A DNA stretch of 64,000 nt from assembly GCA_019752335.1 (NCBI GenBank), contig JAIEMJ010000034.1, forward strand, positions 53,807 through 117,806, written 5' to 3'. Under the pieces are notes generated by a model. That model had not been told where the DNA came from, did not search any database, and saw only the letters and a list, made by a program, of their open reading frames with translations. A program made the translations under genes and the position numbers. This document shows, piece by piece, positions 24,117 through 31,503 of this stretch. The stretch's first letter is position 1. Each line of letters starts with the position of its first letter. This DNA is from Bryobacteraceae bacterium (GTDB taxonomy: Bacteria > Acidobacteriota > Terriglobia > Bryobacterales > Bryobacteraceae).

Positions 24117-24834
24117 CCTTAGCCGCCCGCGCCCGGAGAGGATCATGCCGCGGGAACCAGGGCCAGACGCGCGGGCCACGCAGACGCCAAATCACGGACC
24201 GCGGGACATCGGCTTGAAAGCTCTCGCGGAGATACTCGAGCGCGTTCGCTAAGTCTTCGCGGTCCGTTTGCGCCAGGGTCAGGAAGGCTTCCCAGTCGAT
24301 CCGGCACGCCCGCAGGGTGAGTAAAGCGTCCACCGCCCACTGCGACTGGCCATGCGCCGCCTGCACGCAGGTTCGCAGCAACTGGCGTACCGGGGGGAGC
24401 ATCACATAGGCGGCCACCGGCCAGGCTTGCTCCCAAATCGCTTCGTCCTGGCAGATCTCCGACGTTACTTCCCCGCCCTCGGGCATCGGTTCAGAAGCCA
24501 GCAACGCCAAGCGCTCGATGGGACGAGCGGCGGGGTCACCATAGATGCCCAGCGCCAGGGCCGCGTCATCCAGCAACAAGATCCGTCCGGGCAAGCCCCG
24601 CAGAATGGCCAGTTGTTGCTGATTGCGCCGCCGGCACTCGTGGTAATCGCGGCGCAGCCCGAACGCCGCGGCAGGGTGCCCATGCTGGCTCAGGTTACGG
24701 AAGACCTGGGGCAACAGCGACGGCTCGGTCACGCTATCCACCTGCCGCCAAGCCGCCAACGACGTCTCCGCGTCACCCGTGGCAGCCCGAACCAAGGCCT
24801 CGGCACGCGGACTGAGAGTGGACAACAGCCTCAT
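24112..24834 (-). CDS. Probable degenerate nucleotidyltransferase-family protein
   Basis: A 240-residue protein. The pattern LLPQVFRNLSQHGHP followed by LRGLPGRILLLDDAALALGI and YGDPAARPIERLALL resembles the uncharacterised nucleotidyltransferase family (PF14907), in which the segment 'KG-A-L-A ... Y-D-P-x-x-R-x-x-x-D-x-D-L-L' carries the catalytic acids. Here the expected DxD is replaced by ERL, so catalysis is doubtful. The remainder is helical (PPVRQLLRTCVQAAHGQSQW). It starts at ATG 24834, 8 nt after TACCAT. The family assignment is from motif memory and moderately uncertain. Confidence 0.55.
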   Translation of the reverse strand: MRLLSTLSPRAEALVRAATGDAETSLAAWRQVDSVTEPSLLPQVFRNLSQHGHPAAAFGLRRDYHECRRRNQQQLAILRGLPGRILLLDDAALALGIYGDPAARPIERLALLASEPMPEGGEVTSEICQDEAIWEQAWPVAAYVMLPPVRQLLRTCVQAAHGQSQWAVDALLTLRACRIDWEAFLTLAQTDREDLANALEYLRESFQADVPRSVIWRLRGPRVWPWFPRHDPLRARAAKA

Positions 24835-24842
24835 CTACCCCT

Positions 24843-24848
24843 ATGGTA
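24843..24848 (-). promoter_or_regulatory. Candidate -10 box for the gene at 24834
   Basis: TACCAT on the minus strand, 8 nt before the ATG. Same arrangement as at 9322 and 34113. Confidence 0.35.
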
Positions 24849-24856
24849 GCGGACCC

Positions 24857-25252
24857 TTACCACTCCGAGTACAACGTGCCTTCGAGGGACTTCTTGTCGG
24901 ACCCGGAGCGTACGTCGAAGATGCCGGGCTCCGTCTGGCTGACGCTCGACAAGGCGTCCTCCATGATGATTTTCCAGGTGGAATTCGACTTGGTCATCGG
25001 ATCCATCGGCACCTCGCGGAGGTAACCCTGGTCCACCAGTTCCTGCAGCGTCTGCGGACCCTTCTGCTTGTCGTAGGTGTACTCGTCGATCATCGTGCGC
25101 AGGGTGAACAGGTTGCTGCGCAACACGGTCTCGTTGGCCCGGATCAGCGACTTCTGATAAGTCGGAATGGCGATTCCCACCAGGATGCCGATGATCGTGA
25201 GCACGATCATCAACTCGATGATCGTGAAGCCTTTTCTTCTACCACTCCGCAT
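24857..25252 (-). CDS. Type II secretion-like pseudopilin (second of two)
   Basis: A 131-residue pseudopilin. The ATG at 25252 gives a short leader, MRSGRRKG, then the prepilin peptidase site G-F and the hydrophobic helix FTIIELMIVLTIIGILVGIA with the conserved Glu at +5. The C-terminal domain (TLQELVDQGYLREVPMDPMT and GIFDVRSGSDKKSLEGTLYS) matches GspG-type major pseudopilins. An earlier possible start would add about 30 residues of another gene's coding region. It overlaps the preceding pseudopilin gene by 14 nt. Confidence 0.92.
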   Translation of the reverse strand: MRSGRRKGFTIIELMIVLTIIGILVGIAIPTYQKSLIRANETVLRSNLFTLRTMIDEYTYDKQKGPQTLQELVDQGYLREVPMDPMTKSNSTWKIIMEDALSSVSQTEPGIFDVRSGSDKKSLEGTLYSEW

Positions 25253-25733
25253 ATGGCGTCCCACTCGAATCCTTTTCCGTGCTCTTGCTATAGACTGCAA
25301 ACACATTTTGCCCGCCCCAGGAGTTCGATTTGGGGTCGTCACGCGTGCTGCGCATGCCCCACTCCGCCTTGCCGGTCATCGGGTCCTTGGGTAGCCTTCG
25401 CAGGAAGCGGATTTTCTTGTCCACGGCCCCCTGCGCTTTAACGCCCTCCACTAGGACCTCGAGCTTCTCCGGGTAGTTGTCGGTGTCGATCTTCTGCGTG
25501 CCCAGCTGATTCTGGTCCGCCATGTCCTTGTACTTATCGATGGCGGCGTGAATCTCGCGCAAGGCGTACCGCAGTTCCTTCTCGCGCTCGCGCCGGATCT
25601 TGTACTTCGTGAGCGGCACGGACATCGCGGTAAGGGTGGCCAGGATGGTGAAGGCGACGATGAGTTCAATCAGCGTCAGCCCCCGGCGGCTGCCGAAACG
25701 TCTATGTGTCTCACTGGAAATCGGCACTGGCAT
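25239..25733 (-). CDS. Type II secretion-like pseudopilin (first of two)
   Basis: A 164-residue pseudopilin. The leader MPVPISSETHRRFGSRRG is followed by the N-methylated helix LTLIELIVAFTILATLTAMS with Glu at +5. The body has a long alpha-1 helix (KIRREREKELRYALREIHAA), a typical DNYPEKLEVLVEG segment, and an RRLPKDPMTGKAEWG motif. It lies 2 nt after the secretin gene stop and overlaps the second pseudopilin. No ATPase or platform protein of a secretion system is in this window, so those would have to be supplied from elsewhere. Confidence 0.92.
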   Translation of the reverse strand: MPVPISSETHRRFGSRRGLTLIELIVAFTILATLTAMSVPLTKYKIRREREKELRYALREIHAAIDKYKDMADQNQLGTQKIDTDNYPEKLEVLVEGVKAQGAVDKKIRFLRRLPKDPMTGKAEWGMRSTRDDPKSNSWGGQNVFAVYSKSTEKDSSGTPYAEW

Positions 25734-25735
25734 GG

Positions 25736-28249
25736 CTATTGAATACTCAGGGAAAGTTCCGGCTTCACGGTGGGAATGGCTTCCCGCCGCGAGTTTTCGA
25801 GCTGAATTTCGTCGAGCGCGATGGAGGCAGTGCCCTTCCCCAGCGCCATAAAGGTAAAGGTGACCAGCGCGCCGCTACCATTCACGCCGCCGGATCCCGG
25901 CAGGCGATTCTGCTTGATGCTTCCGGCGGCCAAGTCGCGCGTGAAGTTCACTTGCTCATTGCTACCCAGCAAGCCGCCCTTCGACACTTCCATGAGTTTC
26001 AGCAGCTTCTGGTCATAGCGGACCTTCATCGGCGCCGACGCTAGGTCGAGCGCGCCCGTCATCTGCACCGTCACGCTCACCATCTCCCCCGTCTTGGCCG
26101 TCATCACCGGCGTCGTGAGGTAGAGCAGAGCTAGGCCGCCCGGCTGGCCAGGCTGAATCGCGGGCGGGGGGGGGGTAGCCGATGGGGTACCCGGAGGCGC
26201 GCCCGGCAGCGGCGTGCCAAGGCCAGGAATAGGCGGTGCACCGGGCGACGTGGCGCCCGGGGGAGTCAGAGCCGGCGGCAACTGCGGCTGCGTCGGCGTG
26301 CCGGCGGGCGCAGCCGGCGGAGCGGGAGCGGGCGCCGGCGCGGGCTTTTCTTCCTTCACCGGCTTCGGCGCAAAGCTTACCTTCACCACCTGATCATTAC
26401 CGGCCGAAATGCCCTTCATATTCACGTCGGTGATGTCGGCCGAACGCACGATCCGCGGCACCAGCGCAATCAACAACTCGCTACGATTGTCCTCGCGGCC
26501 TTCCGTGCTGGTCAGCCACTTCAAGCCCGGAATGTTGCCAAGGCCAGGTATGCCGACGATGGTCCGCGAATTGTTCAAGGTGGTCAGGCCGCCCAGCAGA
26601 GTGACTTCGCCCTGCTTCACGCGGACGTCCTCATTCACGCGCCGCGTGCCGATCACGGGCTGCTTCAAGCCGCCCACGTCGATGTTGTCGCGAATGTTCG
26701 AAACTTCGATTTCGATATGCATCGAGACTTCCTCGCCGCCGTGAATCTTCGGCGTCAGGTCGATATTCACGCCGACGTCGGCGAACTGGAACTGCGTGCT
26801 GACCAGCGGGCTGACGCCGATGGCTCCCACGCCGGGCTGAAAGCTACCCGTCGCGTAGGGATATTTGTCACCGATCTTCAGCGTGACCTTCGTGTTATCA
26901 AGCGTGCGCACGCTGGGATTCTGCAAGACGCGGGTCTGCCGGTCATTCATCACAGCGTTCAACAAGAGGCCCGGCATATTGGCGACCGAATAGTCGTTGG
27001 TGCTGATCCGCCCCAGACGCGCAAGAGACAAACCGGTACCCGCCGCGGTGGTGGTGGTAGAAGTACCCGGCGTCGTGGAGGTGCCCGTCGTCGTCGTCGT
27101 TGTCGTGCCCCCGGAGAGCAAAGGATTCCGCGGCGTGAAGTTGATGCTATTCTTGAAACCCGCCGCGCCCGCCGAGGCGATGGCCGAGGCCAGATCGCGC
27201 GTCTTTACGCGGTTGGCTTCCATCACCAACACGTCGATTACTACTTCGCCCTTCGCCTTGTCAAGATCGAGAATTACCTTCTGCGCAAGATTAATCTGAT
27301 CAACGGAGCCGCGAATGGTCATGGCCATTTGGCCGTTATAGGTCAGCAACCGCCGGATATCGGTCACCGTGCGAATTACGGTGGCAATTTCCTGCAGCTC
27401 CTGCGCGGACGTCACATTCTGCAGGTAAAACGTCTTTACCACCTGCTCTTCATAGTCGCGCCGCTTGGTGACGTTGTCCTGGGTCACAAACACCGAAGTC
27501 GGCGTCAGCGGCTTCCAATAGGCCTTGGTCATCACGCCGAGCGCGTCAAAGGCCTCTTCCACGCTGACGTTGTTCGCGTCGTAAGAGTAATTGCGGGTGG
27601 ACTGCGAGATGAAGTCCTGGTCAAACAGGACATTGATCCCGCCCAGCTTACCCAAGGTCTCCCAGAGCACCTTTACCGGCTGGTTGTTCATCTTCAGATT
27701 GTTGATCCGCGCCGTGGTGGGCTTCAGATCCGGCACGCCGAGCATGGAACTCGACTTCTCCTCCATATCCTTGCGCGCCTGCTGGCCCGGCGTGAGGCCA
27801 CGGTCCTCGGGTGTTGCGGCCTCAGGCTGCCCCTGGTCCTTCTTATCCTTCTCGCGTTTGATCATGTCAAACGTCCGCCGCAGTTCCTGCTCGGCGATCG
27901 TCGACCCCGGATCCATCGCGAAGGCCTTTTGGAACTCCGCCAGCGCTTCTTCCAGCTTCCCGGAGCGCCGCAACTTCTGGCCCGAGTCGACGTGGCCCTG
28001 CGACGCCTGAAAGCGCGCGCGGCGGACGGCCAACTGGTAGCCCTGATCACTCGGATCCGACTGGAGCGCCTCTTCAAAAAGCTTCAAGGCGAGATCGAAT
28101 TCGCGGCGGTTCTCCGCCAACTGGCCGTCCTTCAGGAGCTTTTCGCCCTTCTTCGTGCGGGCCTCGAGGGGGGAGAGGACTAAGAAGATTACGAGTATCA
28201 CACTCAGTACTTCTCGCGCTGTTTCCCGTAAATGCTTGAGTATAGGCAT
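25736..28249 (-). CDS. TPR-secretin-cohesin outer-membrane protein
   Basis: An 837-residue protein related to GspD/PilQ secretins, which form outer-membrane gates. After a signal anchor (VLSVILVIFLVLSPLEA) come TPR-like helices at residues 35-120 (FDLALKLFEEALQSDPSDQG). Next are an N0/N1-like region (PVKVLWETLGKLGGINVLFD, NVTSAQELQEIATVIRTVTD) and the secretin domain to about 620 (VLQNPSVRTLDNTKVTLKIG, VGVNIDLTPKIHGGEEVSM, QGEVTLLGGL, SELLIALVPRIV). A Pro/Ala-rich linker of about 80 residues leads to a cohesin-like domain (ALLYLTTPVMTAKTGEMVSV to TASIALDEIQLEN). The linker is encoded by a C10 run that could slip. Two pseudopilin genes follow directly. Confidence 0.9.
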   Translation of the reverse strand: MPILKHLRETAREVLSVILVIFLVLSPLEARTKKGEKLLKDGQLAENRREFDLALKLFEEALQSDPSDQGYQLAVRRARFQASQGHVDSGQKLRRSGKLEEALAEFQKAFAMDPGSTIAEQELRRTFDMIKREKDKKDQGQPEAATPEDRGLTPGQQARKDMEEKSSSMLGVPDLKPTTARINNLKMNNQPVKVLWETLGKLGGINVLFDQDFISQSTRNYSYDANNVSVEEAFDALGVMTKAYWKPLTPTSVFVTQDNVTKRRDYEEQVVKTFYLQNVTSAQELQEIATVIRTVTDIRRLLTYNGQMAMTIRGSVDQINLAQKVILDLDKAKGEVVIDVLVMEANRVKTRDLASAIASAGAAGFKNSINFTPRNPLLSGGTTTTTTTGTSTTPGTSTTTTAAGTGLSLARLGRISTNDYSVANMPGLLLNAVMNDRQTRVLQNPSVRTLDNTKVTLKIGDKYPYATGSFQPGVGAIGVSPLVSTQFQFADVGVNIDLTPKIHGGEEVSMHIEIEVSNIRDNIDVGGLKQPVIGTRRVNEDVRVKQGEVTLLGGLTTLNNSRTIVGIPGLGNIPGLKWLTSTEGREDNRSELLIALVPRIVRSADITDVNMKGISAGNDQVVKVSFAPKPVKEEKPAPAPAPAPPAAPAGTPTQPQLPPALTPPGATSPGAPPIPGLGTPLPGAPPGTPSATPPPPAIQPGQPGGLALLYLTTPVMTAKTGEMVSVTVQMTGALDLASAPMKVRYDQKLLKLMEVSKGGLLGSNEQVNFTRDLAAGSIKQNRLPGSGGVNGSGALVTFTFMALGKGTASIALDEIQLENSRREAIPTVKPELSLSIQ
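26166..26175 (+). repeat. G10 homopolymer inside the secretin gene
   Basis: Ten consecutive G on the plus strand (C10 in the coding strand, Pro codons) lie in the linker between the secretin and cohesin parts of the gene. Runs of this length are typical sites of slipped-strand frameshifting. Confidence 0.9.
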
Positions 28250-28363
28250 CTTATATGGCGTATGGTAAAATCAGACTTAGTGTCCGGTAGCACAACCCGT
28301 TACACTGGCTACTAGCACTTGACGTTCGCACCCCGGATCCCGTGCAATAGGAAATTCAACCAC

Positions 28364-28831
28364 TTGAAAGCGCCCACCGGCATCAAGATCATCGCCGACA
28401 ACCGCCGTGCCGGTTACGAGTACCATCTGCTCGACCGCTACGAGTGCGGCATCGTCCTCACCGGCACCGAGGTGAAGGCGGCCCGCGGTGGCCGCGTCCA
28501 AATCGCGGACGCCTACGCCGAGGTGCTCGACAACGAGGCCTGGCTCCAAAACGCCCACATCAGCGAGTACACGCACGGTAATATTTCCAATCACTTACCG
28601 GTGCATAAGCGCAAGCTGCTACTGCATCGCAAGGAGATCGAGAAGCTGCACCACACCACCCGCGAAAAGGGACTCACGTTAATTCCGACCAAAATGTACC
28701 TAAAGGATGGGCGCATAAAAGTCGAAGTTGCCGTGGGTAAGGGAAAGAAGCTGCACGACAAACGCGCCACCGAACGCCAGCGCGAACAGGAAGCCGAGGC
28801 CCGCGCCGCCGTCTCCGCCCGGCGCCGATAG
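28364..28831 (+). CDS. smpB: SsrA-binding protein SmpB
   Basis: SmpB binds tmRNA and rescues stalled ribosomes by trans-translation. The 155-residue product has the family core [76 protein letters not shown] and [14 protein letters not shown], with a basic C-terminal tail. The conserved domain begins right after the TTG at 28364, which is preceded by AGGAAA; the other TTG at 28319 would add 15 unconserved residues. TTG starts are rare, so this choice is likely rather than certain. A TAAAAT box near 28265 could be the promoter. The pepA gene follows 29 nt later. Confidence 0.93.
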   Translation: MKAPTGIKIIADNRRAGYEYHLLDRYECGIVLTGTEVKAARGGRVQIADAYAEVLDNEAWLQNAHISEYTHGNISNHLPVHKRKLLLHRKEIEKLHHTTREKGLTLIPTKMYLKDGRIKVEVAVGKGKKLHDKRATERQREQEAEARAAVSARRR

Positions 28832-28860
28832 AACTGTAAGACCACCGACGAAAGAAGCCC

Positions 28861-30306
28861 ATGGAAACCAAAATCGCCTTTACGCCCTTCGAAACCATCG
28901 ACGCCGACGCGTTGGTGTTGATCGCCTTCGAACAGACGGCGCAGTCCCATAGCTGGATCGCCGAATTGGTCGACACCGGCGAATTCGCCGGCAAACTGCT
29001 TGACTCCGTTATCCTCCACCATCCGAACGGCATCGCGGCCAAGCGGCTGGTCGCGGTGGGCGGCGGCAAGGCGGATCGCTTCACCCCCACCGAAATGCGG
29101 CAAGTCGCCGGGGCCATGGTCCGCCTGCTGAAGGGCAAGAAGATGCGTAAGATCGCCATCGTGCTCAGCGAGGCCTTCCAGTACCCGGAATATGTCGCCG
29201 CGGCCGTCGGCGGGGCGATCCTTGGGGAATGGGAACCCGATCTCCACAAGAGCAAGAAAGAGGCCAGCGGCATCGACGAATTCACCGTCGTCTGCCCCGG
29301 CGGCGTCACCGAACTCGCGGACTCTTTCACGCGCGGCCAAGTGATCGCCGTCGCCCAGAACTTCGCGCGGGATCTCGGCAACGAGCCGCCCAATATCCTC
29401 ACCCCCACCGTGCTCGCGCGCCGCGCGGCCCAGATGGCCGCCGAAACCGGACTCGGCTGCGACATCCTCGATCAGGACCGCATGCGCCAACTCGGCATGG
29501 GCGCCTTGCTCGGCGTCGCCCAGGGTAGCGCCGAACCGCCCCATCTCATCGTCCTCACGTATACGCCGCCCGTCCCCGCCGGCGGCGTTCACCTAGCCCT
29601 GGTTGGCAAAGCCGTCACTTTCGATACCGGTGGCATCTCCATCAAGCCCTCCGAAAAGATGGAGCTGATGAAGTTCGACATGTGCGGCGGCGCCGCGGTG
29701 CTGGGCGCCATGCAAGCCATTGCCAGCCTGAAGCCCTCCATCGCCGTCACGGCCTACATCCCCACCGTCGAGAACATGCCCGGGGGTAAGGCCCAACGCC
29801 CCGGCGACATCGTCACCAGCCTCTCCGGCAAGACGATCGAGATCCTCAACACCGACGCCGAAGGCCGCCTGATCATGGCCGACGCCATCACCTACGCCAA
29901 GCGCCAAGGCGCGACGCACTTGATTGACGCCTCGACGCTCACCGGCGCCATCGTCGTCGCCCTGGGCACCGTCAACTCCGGCGTCTTCTCCAATCACGAG
30001 CTCTTCCAAAGCCGCCTCCTCGATTCGGCGCGCATGCAAGGCGAGAAGATGTGGCCGATGCCGATGGACGACGACTACAAGGAGTCGCTCAAGACGGTAT
30101 ACGCTGACCTCCCCAATATCGGCTCCCGCGGCGGCGGCTCGATTACGGCCGCGAAATTCCTCGAAGCCTTCGCCGAGGAGACGCCCTGGATCCACCTCGA
30201 CATCGCCGGCACGGCCTGGATCGACGAGGCCAAGCCCTACATGGCCAAGGGCCCGACCGGCGTGGCGCTGCGCACCTTCGTCCACTTGGCGCAGAACTGG
30301 GAATAA
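28861..30306 (+). CDS. pepA: M17 leucyl aminopeptidase
   Basis: Cytosolic dizinc/manganese aminopeptidase that removes N-terminal residues from peptides. The 481-residue protein has the catalytic C-terminal half intact: LVGKAVTFDTGGISIKPSEK, MKFDMCGGAAVLGAM, AYIPTVENMPGGKAQRPGDI, the signature NTDAEGRLIMADAITYA, and DASTLTGAIVVALG. Metal ligands Lys, Asp and Glu and the bicarbonate-binding Arg in the NTDAEGR motif are all present. The bluB GTG begins at the base after its stop codon, so the two are co-transcribed. Confidence 0.95.
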   Translation: METKIAFTPFETIDADALVLIAFEQTAQSHSWIAELVDTGEFAGKLLDSVILHHPNGIAAKRLVAVGGGKADRFTPTEMRQVAGAMVRLLKGKKMRKIAIVLSEAFQYPEYVAAAVGGAILGEWEPDLHKSKKEASGIDEFTVVCPGGVTELADSFTRGQVIAVAQNFARDLGNEPPNILTPTVLARRAAQMAAETGLGCDILDQDRMRQLGMGALLGVAQGSAEPPHLIVLTYTPPVPAGGVHLALVGKAVTFDTGGISIKPSEKMELMKFDMCGGAAVLGAMQAIASLKPSIAVTAYIPTVENMPGGKAQRPGDIVTSLSGKTIEILNTDAEGRLIMADAITYAKRQGATHLIDASTLTGAIVVALGTVNSGVFSNHELFQSRLLDSARMQGEKMWPMPMDDDYKESLKTVYADLPNIGSRGGGSITAAKFLEAFAEETPWIHLDIAGTAWIDEAKPYMAKGPTGVALRTFVHLAQNWE

Positions 30307-30945
30307 GTGCCCGCCCCGGCCTTCGATGCGGGCTTTCGTAACACGCTCGCCGAACTGCTGCACTGGCGCCGCGACGTCCGTCATTTTCTGACGGACCCCG
30401 TGGACGCCGCGCTCGTCCAGCGTCTGCTCCGTCAGGCCATGCGCGCCCCCTCGGTTGGCCTCTCGCAGCCCTGGCGCTGGGTGCTCGTCGAGCAGCCCGC
30501 CCGCCGCCAAGCCGTGGAAGCCAATTTTGCCGCCGCCAACGCCGCGGCAGCCGCGCGTTATCAGGGCGAGCAGGCCACGCGCTACGCTGCCCTGAAGCTC
30601 GAAGGACTCCGCCAGGCGCCCGTCCATCTGGCCGTCTTCGCCGACCCCGATCCCGGCACCGGCCACGGCCTCGGCCGCCAGACCATGCCCGGCACCCTGA
30701 TCTGGTCCGTCGTGATGGCGATTCACACGCTCTGGCTCGCCGCCCGCGCTGAGGGTCTTGGCCTCGGGTGGGTTTCGATTCTCGATCCCGCGCCCTTGAA
30801 CAGCCTACTCGACGTCCCGCCGCATTGGACGCCCATCGCCTATCTCTGCCTCGGCTGGCCGGAGCGCGCGAGCGAGTCGCCGCTGCTCGAGGAAGCGGGC
30901 TGGGAACAACGCTCGCCCGTCGAGGGCTTGGTGTTCAGGCGCTAG
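30307..30945 (+). CDS. bluB: 5,6-dimethylbenzimidazole synthase BluB
   Basis: BluB is a flavin-destroying nitroreductase-fold enzyme that converts FMNH2 into dimethylbenzimidazole, the lower ligand of vitamin B12. The 212-residue product shows LHWRRDVRHFLTDPVD, MRAPSVGLSQPWRWVLV, RYAALKLEGLRQAPVHLAVF, GRQTMPGTLIWSVVMAI and EGLGLGWVSILDPAPLNSLL, all typical of BluB. It starts with GTG exactly where pepA ends. Two damaged partial copies of this gene lie downstream at 34251 and 36542, showing past duplication. No other cobalamin genes are nearby. Confidence 0.93.
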   Translation: MPAPAFDAGFRNTLAELLHWRRDVRHFLTDPVDAALVQRLLRQAMRAPSVGLSQPWRWVLVEQPARRQAVEANFAAANAAAAARYQGEQATRYAALKLEGLRQAPVHLAVFADPDPGTGHGLGRQTMPGTLIWSVVMAIHTLWLAARAEGLGLGWVSILDPAPLNSLLDVPPHWTPIAYLCLGWPERASESPLLEEAGWEQRSPVEGLVFRR

Positions 30946-30994
30946 CGGGAATCCCACCTCCGCCCTCGAACCGCCCAACCCGACCTGAGCCGCT

Positions 30995-31312
30995 TTAGCC
31001 TACTGAAATAACGATTCCATGGAAGTGGTAGTGCTCAGCCAGTTGCACCGGCGGGCGACCGTAGTCGCGCCACACCAACGCATAGTAGAGCAGATTGCGC
31101 TGGGCAAAATCCTCCTGGCGATAGCCCTGCAACTCGGTATGAATTAGGGTGCCATCCTCGGCTTCGAACAAGACATCGGGATGGAGATTGCCGACGGTAA
31201 TCAACTCCGTAGGCAGAATCCGGCTCACCACAACTTCCAGCCCCAGCGCCTGGGACAGCAAGCGGTGCGGCGGATTCTGGAACAGCTTCTTGAGCGTCTC
31301 GTCGTATTTCAC
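30995..31312 (-). pseudogene. Truncated Rpn/PD-(D/E)XK nuclease-family gene
   Basis: A 105-codon frame starting at GTG 31312 that reads YDETLKKLFQNPPHRLLSQAL then PDVLFEAEDGTLIHTELQGY and RQEDFAQRNLLYYALVW. This is the N-terminal half of the transposase-like Rpn/PDDEXK nuclease family, with the D...ExQ-type active site (PDVLF, HTELQ). It stops after YHFHGIVISVG, where family members normally continue for another 100-200 residues. I therefore call it truncated. Upstream, 31313-31503 carries only a short open stretch of about 30 codons on the same strand (ending EALAEARVVHLIQNWP and LLEPK), possibly another remnant. Confidence 0.65.
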
Positions 31313-31503
31313 TGGCTGGCCTTACTTCGGTTCGAGCAACGCCGGCCAATTCTGAATCAAATGGACCACCCGCGCCTCGGCGAGCGCCTCCGCCGTCCGC
31401 TCGATCACCACGAATTATGGACGGGCTGTGGGGAACCCGGTCACTCCGTTCCCAGCTGGTTCGGCCTGGAGTTTCGGCGACCGTCATCCGATCTCAGAAC
31501 CAA

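Noticed and set aside
26717..28183. 488-codon plus-strand frame opposite the secretin
   Set aside because: Arg/His-rich translation with no domain, fully covered by the secretin gene.
28591..30726. Two long minus-strand frames opposite smpB, pepA and bluB
   Set aside because: Antisense of three highly conserved genes; no family resemblance.
31035..31487. 150-codon minus-strand frame overlapping the Rpn remnant
   Set aside because: Different frame from the recognisable nuclease motifs, no domain, Arg/Ser/Gly-rich.
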